This document shows, in pieces, positions 26,101 to 40,900 of a stretch of 64,000 bases of DNA. Source of the DNA: Apricaphanius iberus (lineage: Eukaryota > Chordata > Actinopteri > Cyprinodontiformes > Aphaniidae); NCBI GenBank assembly GCA_028564705.1, contig JAPXFQ010002889.1, positions 124,001 to 188,000 of the forward strand, in the 5' to 3' direction. The notes under the pieces are model-generated. The model saw only the letters and a program-made list of their open reading frames with translations, was not told where the DNA came from and searched no databases. Position 1 is the stretch's first letter; each line of letters opens with the position of its first letter. The position numbers and the translations under genes were made by a program.

Positions 26101-29100
26101 ATGGAGGGACTATGTTTTTTGGCTGGCCTGGAAACGCCTTGGGAATACCCCCAAGTGGCTGGGGAGAGGGAAGGGAAGTTTGGCTCCCCCGACCCGACCC
26201 AGGATAAGAAAATGGATGAATGGATTTTATAAAGTAATGATTTAACTTTTCATGTTTTAATTTATCTGCAGAAGGAAATCGATTCTTTCTGCCATAAAAA
26301 AAGATATCAAGACTTTTCTCACTGTGTTGTATAAAGAAAGTACAGATCTGTGTACTGTTCTGGAGAAATGTTGAGCATAAAGCAGAATAATTCTCAAAGA
26401 ACATTAAAGAAAGCTCCTTTTTATAGGTGTACCAACAGCATTTTCCAATATTTGCTTTCATTACCTGTAATAACATAGCCACAACTATAATCGCAGCCAG
26501 ACATTCATATTTCTTGTTTTTTGGACTCTATTAGCACATGGCTTTGTCCTAAAGGTGTGATCCACGTTTAACCTAACACCTCAAGTTCAAATGTGATTTC
26601 AGACATTATACAAGTTTATCGAGTTTTATAGAGGTATTTCTTATGTGTAGACCACTATTCATGTGTACCTGCATTTTTTTGTAGAATGGTAAATTATCTT
26701 TTTGCTTTTTGAGATTTTGTAGCCTACTTCATGTTGTAAGACAAATTCTATTTAAGTGAGTCCCTGATTATTGTGGAAATGAAGGATTCAGGCCTGTGTT
26801 TGGCTAGGAAACCAAAACAAAGAAATGTAGTCGGTTACAGTTTATTCATTATTTTTCTCGGTTTATCTTTGTCTAATAATAAAACTTGTCTAACAAAACT
26901 CATGTGATAAACTGAAACAGTTAAATTTGACAAAAAACAGATTAAAACTGTGGGAGGGTAAATACTTTTTCACAGCAGTGTATTTACTATTTTACCACAG
27001 CAGTTGTCTAATAACATACTTGTACAATGTGCTGTGCACAATACCACCATATTGAAATTATGTATTGTTTTTTATATGCTTTATGTGATAGGTCGTGGCA
27101 GTCTTTCCAGGTTACATGGAAATGCTGTACAAAATTAAATATAATTTGATAAATGTCATGTAAATAACTGGCTAAATTAAACTGCAAGTAAGTGCATTGA
27201 TCTTGCAATGTTTTACTTTGTGCGGGAAGGACTTGAATACCTTTTACAACCTGATTTAAGAGCAGATGAGCTCAGCAGGATTTATCCTGTGATTGTGTCA
27301 CTATGCACCCCTTTATCTCCATATTCACATCTCTACAGGTCAATAAACCACTTAATTACAGCACTGTATCTTCTGGAGTCAGAATGAAGCACACCACATT
27401 ATTCAGGATTACTTAAACACAAAGGGTCACCAAAACTATGCAGACATCATAGTTGTTTGGAAAAAAAATAAATAAAGTGTAATGAGGCTTTTCTTTGCTT
27501 TACCCTCCTCATGTAGTTTAATCAGACTGGACGAGGCAGCCTTTGCAGTCAGGCCATCATGCTTGTGACAGACGGAGCAACAGAAATGTACGACGATGTT
27601 TTTGAGAAGTACAACTGGCCAGACAGAAAAGTGAGTCCCGTACTCTTTTTTTTTTCCCTTAAATTTAAATCTCACTTTTCCTTACACGTCTTTTTCTTCT
27701 TGACCTTTCTGCTTGTTCTGCGGTTTTCTTGCATCGGTAATAAATGTACAGTTTAATACTTTACGCCAGCCTCAGCTCCTGTCTGATGTAGTGAGGAATT
27801 GGTTTCTTACTTCATTACTACTCGGTAATGTAAAATCCATGTCAGTGTGATTTTTTTTCTCCCTTTTCAATATGTTGATGCATTACAATTAATTTTTCCC
27901 ACACTAGGAATAAAACATGGTAAATTAACAATTTTCAAAGGCAGTACATAAAAGCTCTGTCCAGAAGCCTGTACTCCGACACAGAGCTCCTGCTTAACCT
28001 CTTCCTGGATTCAGCGCTGGTTTTGAAATTCTTTAGTACTGTGCTGTTCACAGGGCAACAATAGCAACAGCTCAGGGCCTTTGTTCAGGTCTTTCAAGCA
28101 TATGTGTATTGGCAGGGTTTGGCAGCGCGCAAGGCAGTATATGGCACCCCTACCCCCACCTGGTCCGTGCACCCTTAGGGCCTCTGCATGGCAGCCATTC
28201 AGTGTTTTCTATATGCTTTATGCTTAGCAAAGCATCTGGAGCCAATGAGCCGTGCAGGCCTGGCAGCGTGTCACACAGTGTTCTCCAAAGGGACAGTTGT
28301 TCATGCTCTCATCCCAAAGACCCCAGCAAAAAGGAAGATTAATTTATTTAACCACAGCATAAAGTGAAAGCAAAAGGACAACAAACACATAGTGAATTGA
28401 GAAAAGAAACTTTCAAAGCAGCTAAATAGCAAGTTAAGTCACATTACCATACTGTTTTATCTTGTAATCTCTGATTTGTGATCATGTCTGTGTTCTTTGC
28501 ATAGGTGCGCATATTCCCCTACCTGATTGGACGAGAGTCTGCATTTGCTGATAATCTAAAATGGATGGCTTGTGCAAACAAAGGTTGGAGACTCTTTGAT
28601 AAACGCATTTAATTTGCTTTTTGATTTGTCTGAATGAATATGATACCTTAAATAGCTGGAAAGCAGCGTGATTTAACGTTTTTACATCCGTCACATGTAT
28701 GTGTGTGTCTGCATGGTCTGGTTCAAATATCGTCTGCCAAGAGGTAATGAAGTGTCACTTGAAGTGGGGGGCAGGGTCAGAGTTCAGTCTGCTCTAATCC
28801 CTCTTCCTGTCACTGTCTACCTCTCGGCTGCTCACTGCTGATGGCGGCCACGTGTCATCGCTTCGGATGAGTGCCTTCTGAATGGGAAAGTCACAGCCTG
28901 GAAAACGGATCACAGAGGAATTGTAGAGTGACAAGCATCAAACCCCTTTCCCCTCACATACCCCCATCTGTGAAATAACCTCACATGTCCAACGTGAAAC
29001 ATTGTCAGGAGCAGCATGAGCTGACAACAAGTCAAATGATTTTCCTGCTGCTCTAAGCTAATACACTGAAAACCTACAACAGCATGGTCCAGTGCAATTA

Positions 29101-32100
29101 AGTAATGATAGAGGTCTGTAAGGAGCTAGACAGCAACGATATCCAAAGTAGCCACATCGATCTGAGGAACTCCACGTTTGTTGAAAACTGTGCTTCTATT
29201 CACTGTTCTTCCAGTGGTTGATATAGTCATGATGGCTTGCAACCCATAGCTCTGATCAAGGGTGATAAAAGCATTCTTAAATTAAAAGGTACACTGTAGC
29301 TCACACCACATCAGGTTTACTATTGCTTGTTTGCATGTTCAGTCAATGGGAAAGAGATGCCTTCTGAAAACAAAAGGAAAAGTAATAAAAAATTGTGGTT
29401 GGCCAATCACTTTGAAGTTGTTCTCTGTCCAGGAGCTTCCAATTTTAAGCACTCCCTCACACTATTCACTTGGGTGGCTCAACTTCCAGCGTGGAGGGTT
29501 CGGCACAGCATCTTTACTGTTGTTTTTTGTTTGGGGGTTTTTCCGCCACTAATGTTTAAAGCCGTCACCTGTTTTATAAGTCTGGATCTGGAGGTCTTAC
29601 ATGATATCAGCTCCATCTTATCAACCATTCTTGGTGATGTCTCCCATCTTATGACATCTTAATCATGAGTATTAAAGTGTAAGTGTAAAGTATTCAAGTT
29701 ACTTGGTTACAGCATTCAGTTGACCTTGACCCCCCACTGCTCTTATGTCTGTTTTTGTGCTACCATTATTATTTCCACAGAGCTGTACTTCAGTTTACCC
29801 ATCTTGATATATTGGTAGAATTTCTGTTTATGAACCACTCATCAGTCTGTTGGTGGTACTGTATATATTATATCTAGGGGCTTTTCTTTCCATAATGGCT
29901 ATTGCATATTCAGCAGTTCATATGTGGGGGTCATCTGCCAGATGTACTACAACTCTTTATTTTTTCATCCTAGTCCTTGACCACTTTCCTTCTGCTCAGT
30001 ACTCTGCCTCAGGGTGCAGATGCTTGGATGAAACCTTTGGGCTTCTGCCAGGTTATTTGAACAGATTCTGAATGGTGACTTGCATGCTGAACTGTATGTG
30101 TTGATTAATATTTCGCCTCAAGACCTACCTTACTCTATCTCTCTGTCTTGCTTTTTTTTTAAAAGTTGCTTGTGTTCCGGATCACAAATTATTTGAAACT
30201 GTCTTGAACATGTGTCATCATTTTATCACATAATTGTTACCCTTATATATTTTAACTCATTCAGGTATGAAGAGCTACTTAAATAATATCACACAAGAGG
30301 GAGTGCTTTTGTGCCGAATATCAGCACTGGTGTGATATTCGGCACAACAGCACTCCCTCTCGTGTGATATTGCTTTTATGCAACAGTTCTCGAAGCACAT
30401 TTTATTTTTTAACAAAAGAAACAGCCGATTATGATTTGATTGTTTGTGTAATCATTTATTTAGCTCCACCAACACAAATAGTTCCACCTGGAAGGGAGAA
30501 AAGGCTGTTGCCAGGCAACACAAACATTTTGTACTCACAAACATTTAAAATACAAACATTAAAACTCTCATATGGCGGAGTGAAACTGTTTGTAAAAAGT
30601 TGCAGTGCTGTTGTACTCAAATATCAGCACTCTTGTTCAATCCAATTACTTGGTCAGAACTAACTGTTGCATGATTGCACATAAACTACATATAGTTCTC
30701 ATATATGCACATATATTCTCATATGGATTATTTACAGGTGGATTCATCCACACTTGTCTAGTTTAGGTAACACTCCATACACCATGACATAAATTCTGAT
30801 AAGTTGAATCAATGAGTAAATACTCCCCTTGATCCTGGCATACAATTTCACTTCAAAAGCATTATCTGTAGCCACCCTTTGTGATTATCTGGCTGAAGGG
30901 GTTCAGACCTTTGCAGAACAGTAGTGAAGATGATGCATTAGGAGGGCATGTCAAGCACCTCAGGGTAACTTGTGCATTTGACGTTGAAATAGCATTCAGA
31001 GTAGTCTTCATTATAGTTGTTGTGTTTAAGAAAACTCTGAGTCCAGTTGACGCTGAGCATTTCAAAACTCTTCAAGATCCTTATGTGTGGCATTAAGTGC
31101 TAAACTTACCTGTACTCAATCAAGGTGGTATGCAGATTCGTATTTCCAGTCTTGGAATCTTGAGTTACAGCTTTGACAATCAGTAGTTGGTGTCCTTCCA
31201 GTTTTACCACCAATTATCTTGTATGCACCATGTATGATGAACTAATCTTGATGACTGTGGTCTGATTATATATTCTGTCTTGTGCTGAAGCATTCTTGAC
31301 CTTATTTTGGATCCCTGCCATGTGTAATGGATCTTTGCTTTGGTAGATGTGGTCAGCTTTCAGCTATCCCAGCCATGAGTAACTGGCATGATGCCTCATT
31401 TCCCTAGTGTTTCTCAAGCATTGTTCAGTTTCAGCTCTGTCTGGGTCTAATGTCATGTTGATACTCTATCATCAATAGTATGTTTAGTTTACTCCCCTGG
31501 CTTATACTTCGAAAGATTCATAAAATTAAATACTGGAATATTTGTAGGCAGATACAATACAATTGGTGAATTTATTTTTATATTATTGATGATGGTAGAT
31601 AATTGGATAGAGTGTTTTTTTTTTGTTGATTTTTTGCAATTGCTATGCTATCCAAAAATGTTGGGTTTGACACTATGTGGCAAGGCATTTAACCCCAATT
31701 TGTAGGTACAAAGCTGTGAAAACCAGTCTAAATTAAGTCCATTAAAAATGTTCTGATGATAAAACAACGTCTTCCTACTGGAAACCAATGCCTATTATTT
31801 CTCAGAATGATTGTTTTACATAAGGCTGGACAGTCCAAATAGCTGTTTGACTGGCATATTCAAGGAAGAGCTGTTATCATCAAAATGAAAGTGTTTTTTT
31901 AAGTTAACTTTGAGTAAGAGTTTTGTTTCATTGCAGGGTACTTTAGCCAAATCTCCACTTTAGCAGACGTTCAGGAGAACGTAATGAGGTATCTTCACGT
32001 CATGAGCCGTCCAAAGGTTATCGATCATGAACACGATACAGTGTGGACTGAAGCGTATGCAGACAGTGCAGTAAGTATGTCACACTGCATTAACTACAGT

Positions 32101-35100
32101 CCCATCTGTGTTATCAGGATATATCCTTTATATACATTGGTAATCTAGTCTTACTGTAGGCTTGAAATACACCCAGGAATTTACATTTGTCCTGATAAAC
32201 TTTAGATTATCAGTTGTAGCGTAGCTATCTTGAGTTGCATAGCATTCTGAGGTGCCTGAAGTGTACGGTACGGGTGCCCATGTGTGGATCTGTTCTCTCA
32301 TCATTATTCATTATGCTTCTATAATGATTTCTAATTATGAGCTCCATTAATCTGCATGGATTCCCCCCTTCCTTTTACATCTGTGTCTCAACATTCAATG
32401 CACAGGCATACTGTACTTTATATCACTGACAGTTTAATTCTTGTGTTTCTTTTCTTCATCAGCTTTCTCATGCTCACCAGGTAAATATTTAATGACAAAT
32501 TTGTATTTATTTTGTTAGATAAAACACTAAACTGGGAAATGTATAAATGATCTATGCAAGGATGTGAAAAAGATCATGCAAGGAGAACAAATATTTTCCT
32601 CTCAGATTTAGCAAGTATGAGCTAATATGACTGCAGAGGTTGAATTATTAAATATAATTTTGTAGCTTCGACATTTCCCACAAATTTTAAAGTGTGGAGA
32701 TTGTCTTTTAGTACAGAACCATTTATTGTTCTTCCTTTCATTTAAGAGACAATGTACCCAGTTAAACACACATCAACACACACTCAAATGATTGGGAGAT
32801 TGTCCTCTGTGGTGTGTGCTCCTGCATCTCAACCTCAGACACACCATTCATCATTCTGTGGATCATTGCACTTTATCTTCTAAAGCCCATAATAAAACTG
32901 ACATTGGAAGGGAGACCAAAAGGAGGAAGAGGAGGGGAGGAAGAGAGGGAAGGAGTGCAGGTTGTTTGCCATCCGTATGTTTACTCCTGTGCATGTTGGT
33001 GTGCACACAGTTTATGGAGACTAAAGCAGTCTAGATGTGTCCACCATTGTGTGCAGTGATGAGTCTAAGGACCCTCCATTCTTCATTTTGTCAAACCGAC
33101 TTGTAGCCGCTCTGAGTGTGTTTGCTTCATGCATATGTACATACAGTCTGCAGCACATGCACACATGAGCATGAAGCAAACACACTGAGAAAAGAAGTTG
33201 AAACAAATGTGTCTATGTGCACATGGGGAAGACAGACCCTCTTTAACTGTCAACACACGCTTAGCTGTTTTATTCTTCATTAAAGATGACACACTGAAGG
33301 TGTTTGGCTTTGTTCACTTATCCTTTTCTACTGCAGCTTGTTTTACTTCATAGAGCATATAATGATGGTTTGTTGATAAAAATAACTGAACATTTACTCT
33401 GTTTCTGTTATTATGAGGTCTCGCTTCCAAAGAACAAGTTGATATACTCATCTTTTGCTGGGGAAAGAAAAACAATGGTGGTCCTGAAATTCTTATTAAA
33501 CAGCATGTTAGATTTTTAACTCTTGGTTGCTGTTAGAATGTTGCAATGAAAACATATTGCCTTTGTAGAATTTTAACCTGTGTTTGTGGATTTAAAAATG
33601 TTGCCTTAGGATTAAAAAATCTAAATATGTGCTGTTGTTATTTTTATATTTCTATAAAGAGCATAAAATAGTCTGTTGCATATCTACATTAAAGCAGTCT
33701 GCACTTTGTGTTCCTCCTTTTGTTATTTATTTTTTAGAAATCTAATTACTTTGTTTAGAATATTAACAAATTTGACCAGCATTACATTGTTCAATGATTT
33801 AATCAAGGAGTAGATTTAACCTGAACATAGAGAGGCACGTTTAATAGTAAGATAGGTACTTTATGTACTTTTTATAATTTATGTACAGAAGTATCTTGGT
33901 TGAAATGAAAAAAGTTCATAGATTTTTTTTTAAATACGATTTTTATGTTTTACAGTGCATATCCTACATCCATGTTCTCTGTAGATTAGAAAACTAAAAT
34001 ATTTCACAAATGTTTAAATAATGCATTTAAAAACATTTTGAACTACGTTATTTTCATTATGCAAAAAAAGTCTACTTTCAATACAATTTTTTTGTTTGTT
34101 TTTTTTGTTTCAGCTTAGCGATAGATCAGGCCCAACTCTGACAACAACTGTAGCGATGCCAGTCTTCAGCACAAAGAATGAAACGGTAAGTGAAAAGTTC
34201 ATGTAGATGTTCAAACTTTGGGTCAGGTAAAAGGACTTAACAACAACACAGGTTTCCAAAACACAATGTTTCAGTAGTTTCCTATATAATACATCGTTTT
34301 ATTTTGTTTTTGTTTTTCTGCTGCCAACTGTTTCATATTCATCCTTAAATTTGACTCAAAGCCTCCCAGAAAGATTAGCAAGAAACAGAGCGACAAATGT
34401 TAGATTTGTATCCTTTTTCTGCAGCTACTCCAGCAAAAAACAGCAAAAAGTAAACACCCCGCAAATAAAGAAAGCAGGCCAGTAGAAAACAAGAGATAAA
34501 GAAGCTCACCCCGAAGTAAAGTTTAAGAAGGCTTAGTTTTTTTTGCGCTGATAAGCTTAATTCATACCTTGCAGAAGGCATGGACTTGTAAGAAAACCTC
34601 AGGTTATATTACTTTTGTGCAAAAATAATAGTGGGTGTACAGACAAACAATTAAAAATTTCAATCTAATTAATCACAGGATAGCTGTGAATGAATCATTA
34701 TTCATTAACACTCCTAAACATGACTGAAAAAACTACAATATTTGATGTAAATTAAGGATAAAACTGGATGGTGCTGCTCCTTTTTTAAGAATAATACAGG
34801 AGACCTCCATGGAACTTTTGTTTAAAGATCACATTTATCAAGTACAATATAGAATTAGTAATCATATCTCACAATGTACCATTTCCCATAAGTAAACAGT
34901 CAGCAGATAAAAGTCTTCGGTTCATCAAATTACCATCAATGTTAACATTATTAATATTATTAATGAACACTCTGAATGTCCTTATTGTGAAGGTCTACAC
35001 AGCTACTAATACTAATGAGATACCACTAATTTAAGTCAGAACAGAAAACATCACTTTAGCTGTAATAATGCACCTTTTAACGCAACGGTGAAAGACTATG

Positions 35101-37888
35101 AAATGTATTGAAACTATACAGAGAACCAACCTGCATAAATCAATCTAAACATACTGCTTGTATAATCTTTACACCACAACGGAGGGCTAGGTGCATATTT
35201 ACAAGACCGAGAAGACAGCAGAAGTGGATGGATGTTTAGTGAGGAGAACTTTCTGGCCTTCTTTTAGACACATGACAAGCTGCATGCAGCAACGAGTGGG
35301 GGAAGGGAGGCACTGTGTTACTGCATGCACCATTTAGTCACAGAAATTTCCAGTCACTCCGTTTCTTTTTTTCTGCCATCAGGAGTTAAAAGTATGAAAT
35401 AAAATTTTAGCTGTTTTGAAACTACTGTATCTTTTTTAAATTGTAGCTGGCAACTGGCCAACACCTATGTAAAATAATTGTTTTTATCCACTTAATAAAC
35501 ACAAATATAGCTATAATCTGTTTGTTTTTGTGCTGTACACTGGAAGTGATTTTATTTATTTTACTTTTTGTCCTTTAAGGTGTGTTGATTTTCATTGTCT
35601 GTCACTCAATCCCATCACACCTAAACAGAATTAAAGCTAAATAAAACCCCTGAAATATTGTTGAGTCTGAAAGATAAGTGGTCCACCCCTTTCAAAACTT
35701 TCCAGTAGAACCTCTTGTGATATTTTAATTATTTTAGAACCTAGTGAAGATATAATCACTGATATGTTGTAAAAAACAGTAGAGGGTGAGCTTTTGTTTC
35801 ACTACGACTGTACTTGTTTTCTAGTTTTTGCTGTGTGATGGCTCCTTAATGATGCCTTCTAACTTCTCATGCAGAAAAACCAGGGTATTCTGTTGGGAGT
35901 TGCTGGCACAGACATCCCTCTGCAGGAGCTGATGAAGCTCATCCCAAAACATATGGTACAATCAGCTTTCCTCTGCTAGATCCCTGTTTTTATGTCTTTT
36001 TTAACCCTGTCTGACACTTCTCATTTTCTTTCTGCAGTTAGGGATCCATGGATATGCATTTGCAATCACTAATAATGGCTACATCCTGACACATCCAGAC
36101 CTCAGACCTTTGGTAACTTTGTTTCTCTGCATTTAGACTGGCTCAGTCTTGCAGCAATCCTTTATTTTACCCTCTTTTTCCTTTCGTTTCGTGCACATCA
36201 TCAAAAATATACATAAGGGCACACAGAAACTAATGCAATATCTGGCTAAGAGGCTACATGAGCTCGTATAGTCTGTAATCCCACCTTTTCCTTTGATGTA
36301 TGCATGCAGGGATAAAGGCCACTCATAAGGCTGGCTGGCCTGAGATTTCCCAGAGGTAACTTAACACTTGCTGGCAGAAACCACAGCCCCTCGCTCTGGG
36401 ACCGTTGGTTCCTCAAGGAGCTTTGGCTGTGCTGGTGGATCTGTGTACGCCAGTGTTAGTGCTACAGCTCTCTGTGCGACTGTGTGTGTTAGTTTGTGTT
36501 GGTTCTTTGTGTCTCTATGTGGCTGTCGGTGTAGTCGTTGACGTTTTATGTGGATTGGGGCAGTGGCAGAGCTTGACATGTACTTGTTTGAGCGTGGGTT
36601 TTCTATCAATCATATTAATTCATTTTAATTTACCTGACAATGTTAATTTCACAGATGATTTGTTAAATAATTACTTTACAAAAAGCGCCTTAACAGTGCT
36701 TGATAAATAAGAGTGTAGGATACGGATTCATTATATGACAAAAAAAGGATTTAAGTTAAAAAGCTCTGAATTGATGTCCTTTATATAAGTATCATGTGTT
36801 AGGAAAACAGGGAGCAGATTATTACAGAATAGATTAGCTTCAGTGTGTGATCTTTGATAGAAAAGTAAAGCAAGATTGCAGAGATGAGATTATTAAACTG
36901 TGTGCTTTGTTTTACTTTGCAGTATCAGGAAGGACAGAGAAGGAGGAAGCCATATTACAGCAGCGTGGATCTCTCTGAGGTGGAGTGGGAAGACAAGGAT
37001 GACATCGTACGTGCAAAAACTGATTACAAAATGAGAAAATGTGACTTTTTTTGTAAAAAAGCATTTCATATTGCATTTCAAACTCATTGTATTCGGATCT
37101 GCAACATTACTTTTAATTTTTTTTCCCCCCAATCTTATCAAGAGTTTCAATCAGATTAAATGCTGAGAAAAGTCTGGTCATTTGCAAGCACAGTTTTCAC
37201 AGCAAATTTGCACATAACTCCTTACCAGACAGAAAGCTAGATCACTGACCAAGCTTCAACCTCTCTTATCTCTCAGCTTCGGAACGCTATGGTAAACAGG
37301 AGGACGGGAACTTTCTCTATGGAGGTGAAGAGGACCGTAGACCGAGGGGTGAGGCTGCAGATAAGGCTCTTTAGTGTCCACGTATATCAGATGGCCGTCT
37401 TCTTTAAACTCTAAGGAATAAATCAGCAAATTTCTTTATTTTCAGAGGCGTGTTCTTAAGATGCACAATGACTATTACTACACCGACATCAAAGGAACTC
37501 CATTCAGGTGATTCAAAGGTTTCTCTGCTATCTACAGATGCGACAACCACAGTGTATCTGGTTATTTCAAATCTGACCCACAGACTCCATTCTTAAATTA
37601 GGAATATAACTCCTTGTAGTGGGGAAAAAAGTGCTTATGGTACTAACTTTTATGAACTATATTAAGTAGATATTTCCGAGGCCTTCCTTGTAGCCGTAGT
37701 CATAGGGGTCTCTGTGTTCCAGCTTTTGGTACAGAACCTAGTTTTAAATACAGCTTCTTGGCAAAATCAGTACTTTTAGGTCTGGAGCTATGAAATAAAT
37801 GTGCTCAAAGTGACTGAAAAAAATCACTAAACGAACGCTGCATTTTTTGCTGGTGGTATTCCAAAAACAAATTCCAACCATATATATA

Positions 37889-37961
<73 letters not shown>

Positions 37962-40900
37962 GGATGTCCGATATTATCGGCCTGAAGTCATTATCGGCGA
38001 TATTGGCATTAAAATGTAATATTGGAAATTATCGGTATCGGTTTTTATTTTTTTGATAGGATGAGTTTTTCACACCATACACATATTATATATCAAACTC
38101 TTCAGCTACTTCTTTTCTCTCTAAGAATGTAAAAATATGACAGGTTTGAGGTTTAGTTTTTGAGATATTATTTGTTTGAGATAACTTTCAATTTATCAAA
38201 AGGCTTCTTCAGGGCTAACCTTGACCGTCTATTGGGCGCACTTGGTGACATCATCAGCCACAAAGGTATAATGTTGTTTACATTTTCTAAAAGTAGAAAT
38301 TTGTCCTCAGTGGTGGGCCTTTGTCAGTATTCTCTGTGTGAGAAAATGTTCCAGCTACTTTTGAAGACAAAATAAAAAGGGCATCTTTTTCAATTGCCTA
38401 ACTAAAATTCTAGTACTTATTACATTTTCTAAATTTTTAAAGCTCAAGTATGCATGATACAAGATATTTCATTGAGGTTACCTAAAAGGGTTTAGTAGTT
38501 TTTGTTTTTTATGAGGGAGGGTCCCCACATATTGGTATCGGTTTATATCGGTAATCGGAAATTATGAGTTAGGCTATATCGGTATATCAGATATTGGTAG
38601 AAAAGCCAATATCGAACTTCCCTTATGTATATGTAAATATATATTAGTAGATATACATATAAATATATATATATATATTTTGTAGGATGGCTAATTGTTT
38701 GCTTCTTGTTACTACAGCTACCTGGCCAAAAGAATGTCTTGTTCGCAGTCCCATTGGAAATGACGTTAGAATTAATGCCGTTTTTAGACTCTTGACATTT
38801 TCTTGTGTATTTTGTTTCTCTAACTGATACAGGGAACTGGGTCTAGGGAAAATATCCACATGCATATGGTCATACAACTCAGAATGACTAATTGTGATAA
38901 AAAAAACAACTTTTTTCTTGATTTTCGGTGAAGGAGACCTTTAATGAAATGTACTTTCATTCTGCACCCTTATAAACGCCCTGTGGATGTATTATTTTTT
39001 TTAAATAGGTTTTTATGAAATTGCTCTATATTCAACCATTAAAACACAGATTACCATCATTGTTTATTTGAAGGACCCACTTGTTCCCCAACTTTAACTT
39101 TCAGGCCAATTACTTAAGATGTTGCTGCACTATTTCTATTCAGTGCTCTTTTCTCATGATGCCGTGTGTTTTGGCGACTGCGCCAGTCACTATTGCAGCA
39201 AGATACTTAAACAACAGGAAGCTGCCAACCAAGGAAATTTATTGTTGAGAAAAATACACCTTTTAAACTCTGAGTGCAAACATTAATCTGGATTTTTATT
39301 TTTATTTTTTTTTGAATAATGACTAGATCCTATCTGAGTTTCAGTCTGTTTTGGTGTATAAACCCTTTAACATTAGACGATGATATCAGCTTCAGTCAAC
39401 GGCTTCAGATCTTCCAGCAATTTACATGCCAACAGCTGAACAGTTACAGGTATAATAATCTTACTTCATGTAAACTTCTGGTTAAAAATCCCCACAATTC
39501 TCCTAAAGTTTTTCAGCAAAATTTTTTGGCATTTAGGAAATAGTGATGATTGTTCTTCAGATTTCTAAGTGACCTAAAACAGGAAGAACTTACACTGATG
39601 TAGACAGAATGTCTACAAACTGTACGTAAATATTCCTTTTCATTTGTAAAGTCTGTCGTCCATTAAAACAGTAAGTTAACTTTTTACTGTTCTTTGTACT
39701 TGTGACTCCAGTGTTGGAGTAGCTCTTTCAAGAGGTCACGGAAAATATTTCTTCAGAGGAAATGTATCGATGAACTCAGGTACTTTATTCTATGCTTGTC
39801 TCATACAATATGATTTCAACAAAGAGTGAAAAGTAATGTGTTTACATGGTGCAGAACTCAGATTTCTGTCACCAGAATGCTTTTTGCTCATGTAAACTCA
39901 ATTATTGCATGACTCAATGTAGACGGGCATTGCTGGAGCGTCACTGACTTTTGTGTTTCAGGGCTCCGTGACCTGGAACAGCCAGATGTCGCCCTGGCAG
40001 ATGAATGGTGAGGAAAGGCTGTACTGTAAAGGTGGCCGTTCATGCGTTATTTGGTTTACATCACTGTGTTCATTTAGTATTATAAGGATTGGGTTCCGAT
40101 TTTTTGGGGTTGTACATAGGACCTACTGCAACACAGAGGAGAAGCATGAGCACCGCCACCTGACCCAGATTCAAGCCATAAAGCTCTTCATGACTGGCCG
40201 CAGACCACACCTCAAATGTAAGACGTTTGAGTTTTTATTTATTTAACCAGGAAAGTCCTGTTTAGATTACTATCACTTTTCCAAGGAAGCCCTGGCCAAG
40301 ACAGCGGCACAATTCAAGACAATTTAGAATTACAAAACAGATTTTAAACAACATTTTCTTAAAACTATTTAAAAACATTTACAAACCATGGACTTCATTT
40401 CCAAATATTTGAGCAATAGTTCAAATTGTCCTCTTGGAACCAGGACCTTTTAAATTCCAGTCTTTTTGTGAATTGTTCCATGTTGTGGGGGCAGAATACT
40501 GAAATACCACCTTACTAGATTCTGTGCGAACACTTGGTATAGAAAGTAGCAATGATTCTTGGGAACATAAAGAATATTTTCCAGCCATTCTTGGTTGAAC
40601 AAATTCACAGAGATATGGCGGAAGCAGATGCAGAATACCTTTATAAATGAACATTGTGTCTGCTACTAGTTTCTTTTTCACATTAAAAGAAAGTCATAAC
40701 CTATTCCTAAAGTAAATGCCAATTTTCAGTCTCAGCTTCCTCACTAAATGGTCAATATATCATTTAAAGCTAGGATTTTCATCAATTATAGTACCTAGAT
40801 GTTTAAAATGTTTAACTCTTTCAATTTCTGGCCCTTGAAATAACAATTGAAGGACTTATCTGCAGCCTTTTTTTGTTTCTGAAATTGGCATCAACTTGCT

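Noticed and set aside
26057..26482. 141-codon open frame on the - strand
   Set aside because: It runs antisense through a LINE 3'-tail fragment and adjacent AT-rich DNA; chance opening.
29327..29662. 111-codon open frame in intron 12
   Set aside because: Two overlapping frames are open on the same strand and no homology or splice context is evident.
37847..38056. Open frame across the (TA)n repeat
   Set aside because: Produced by the alternating Ile/Tyr reading of the microsatellite.
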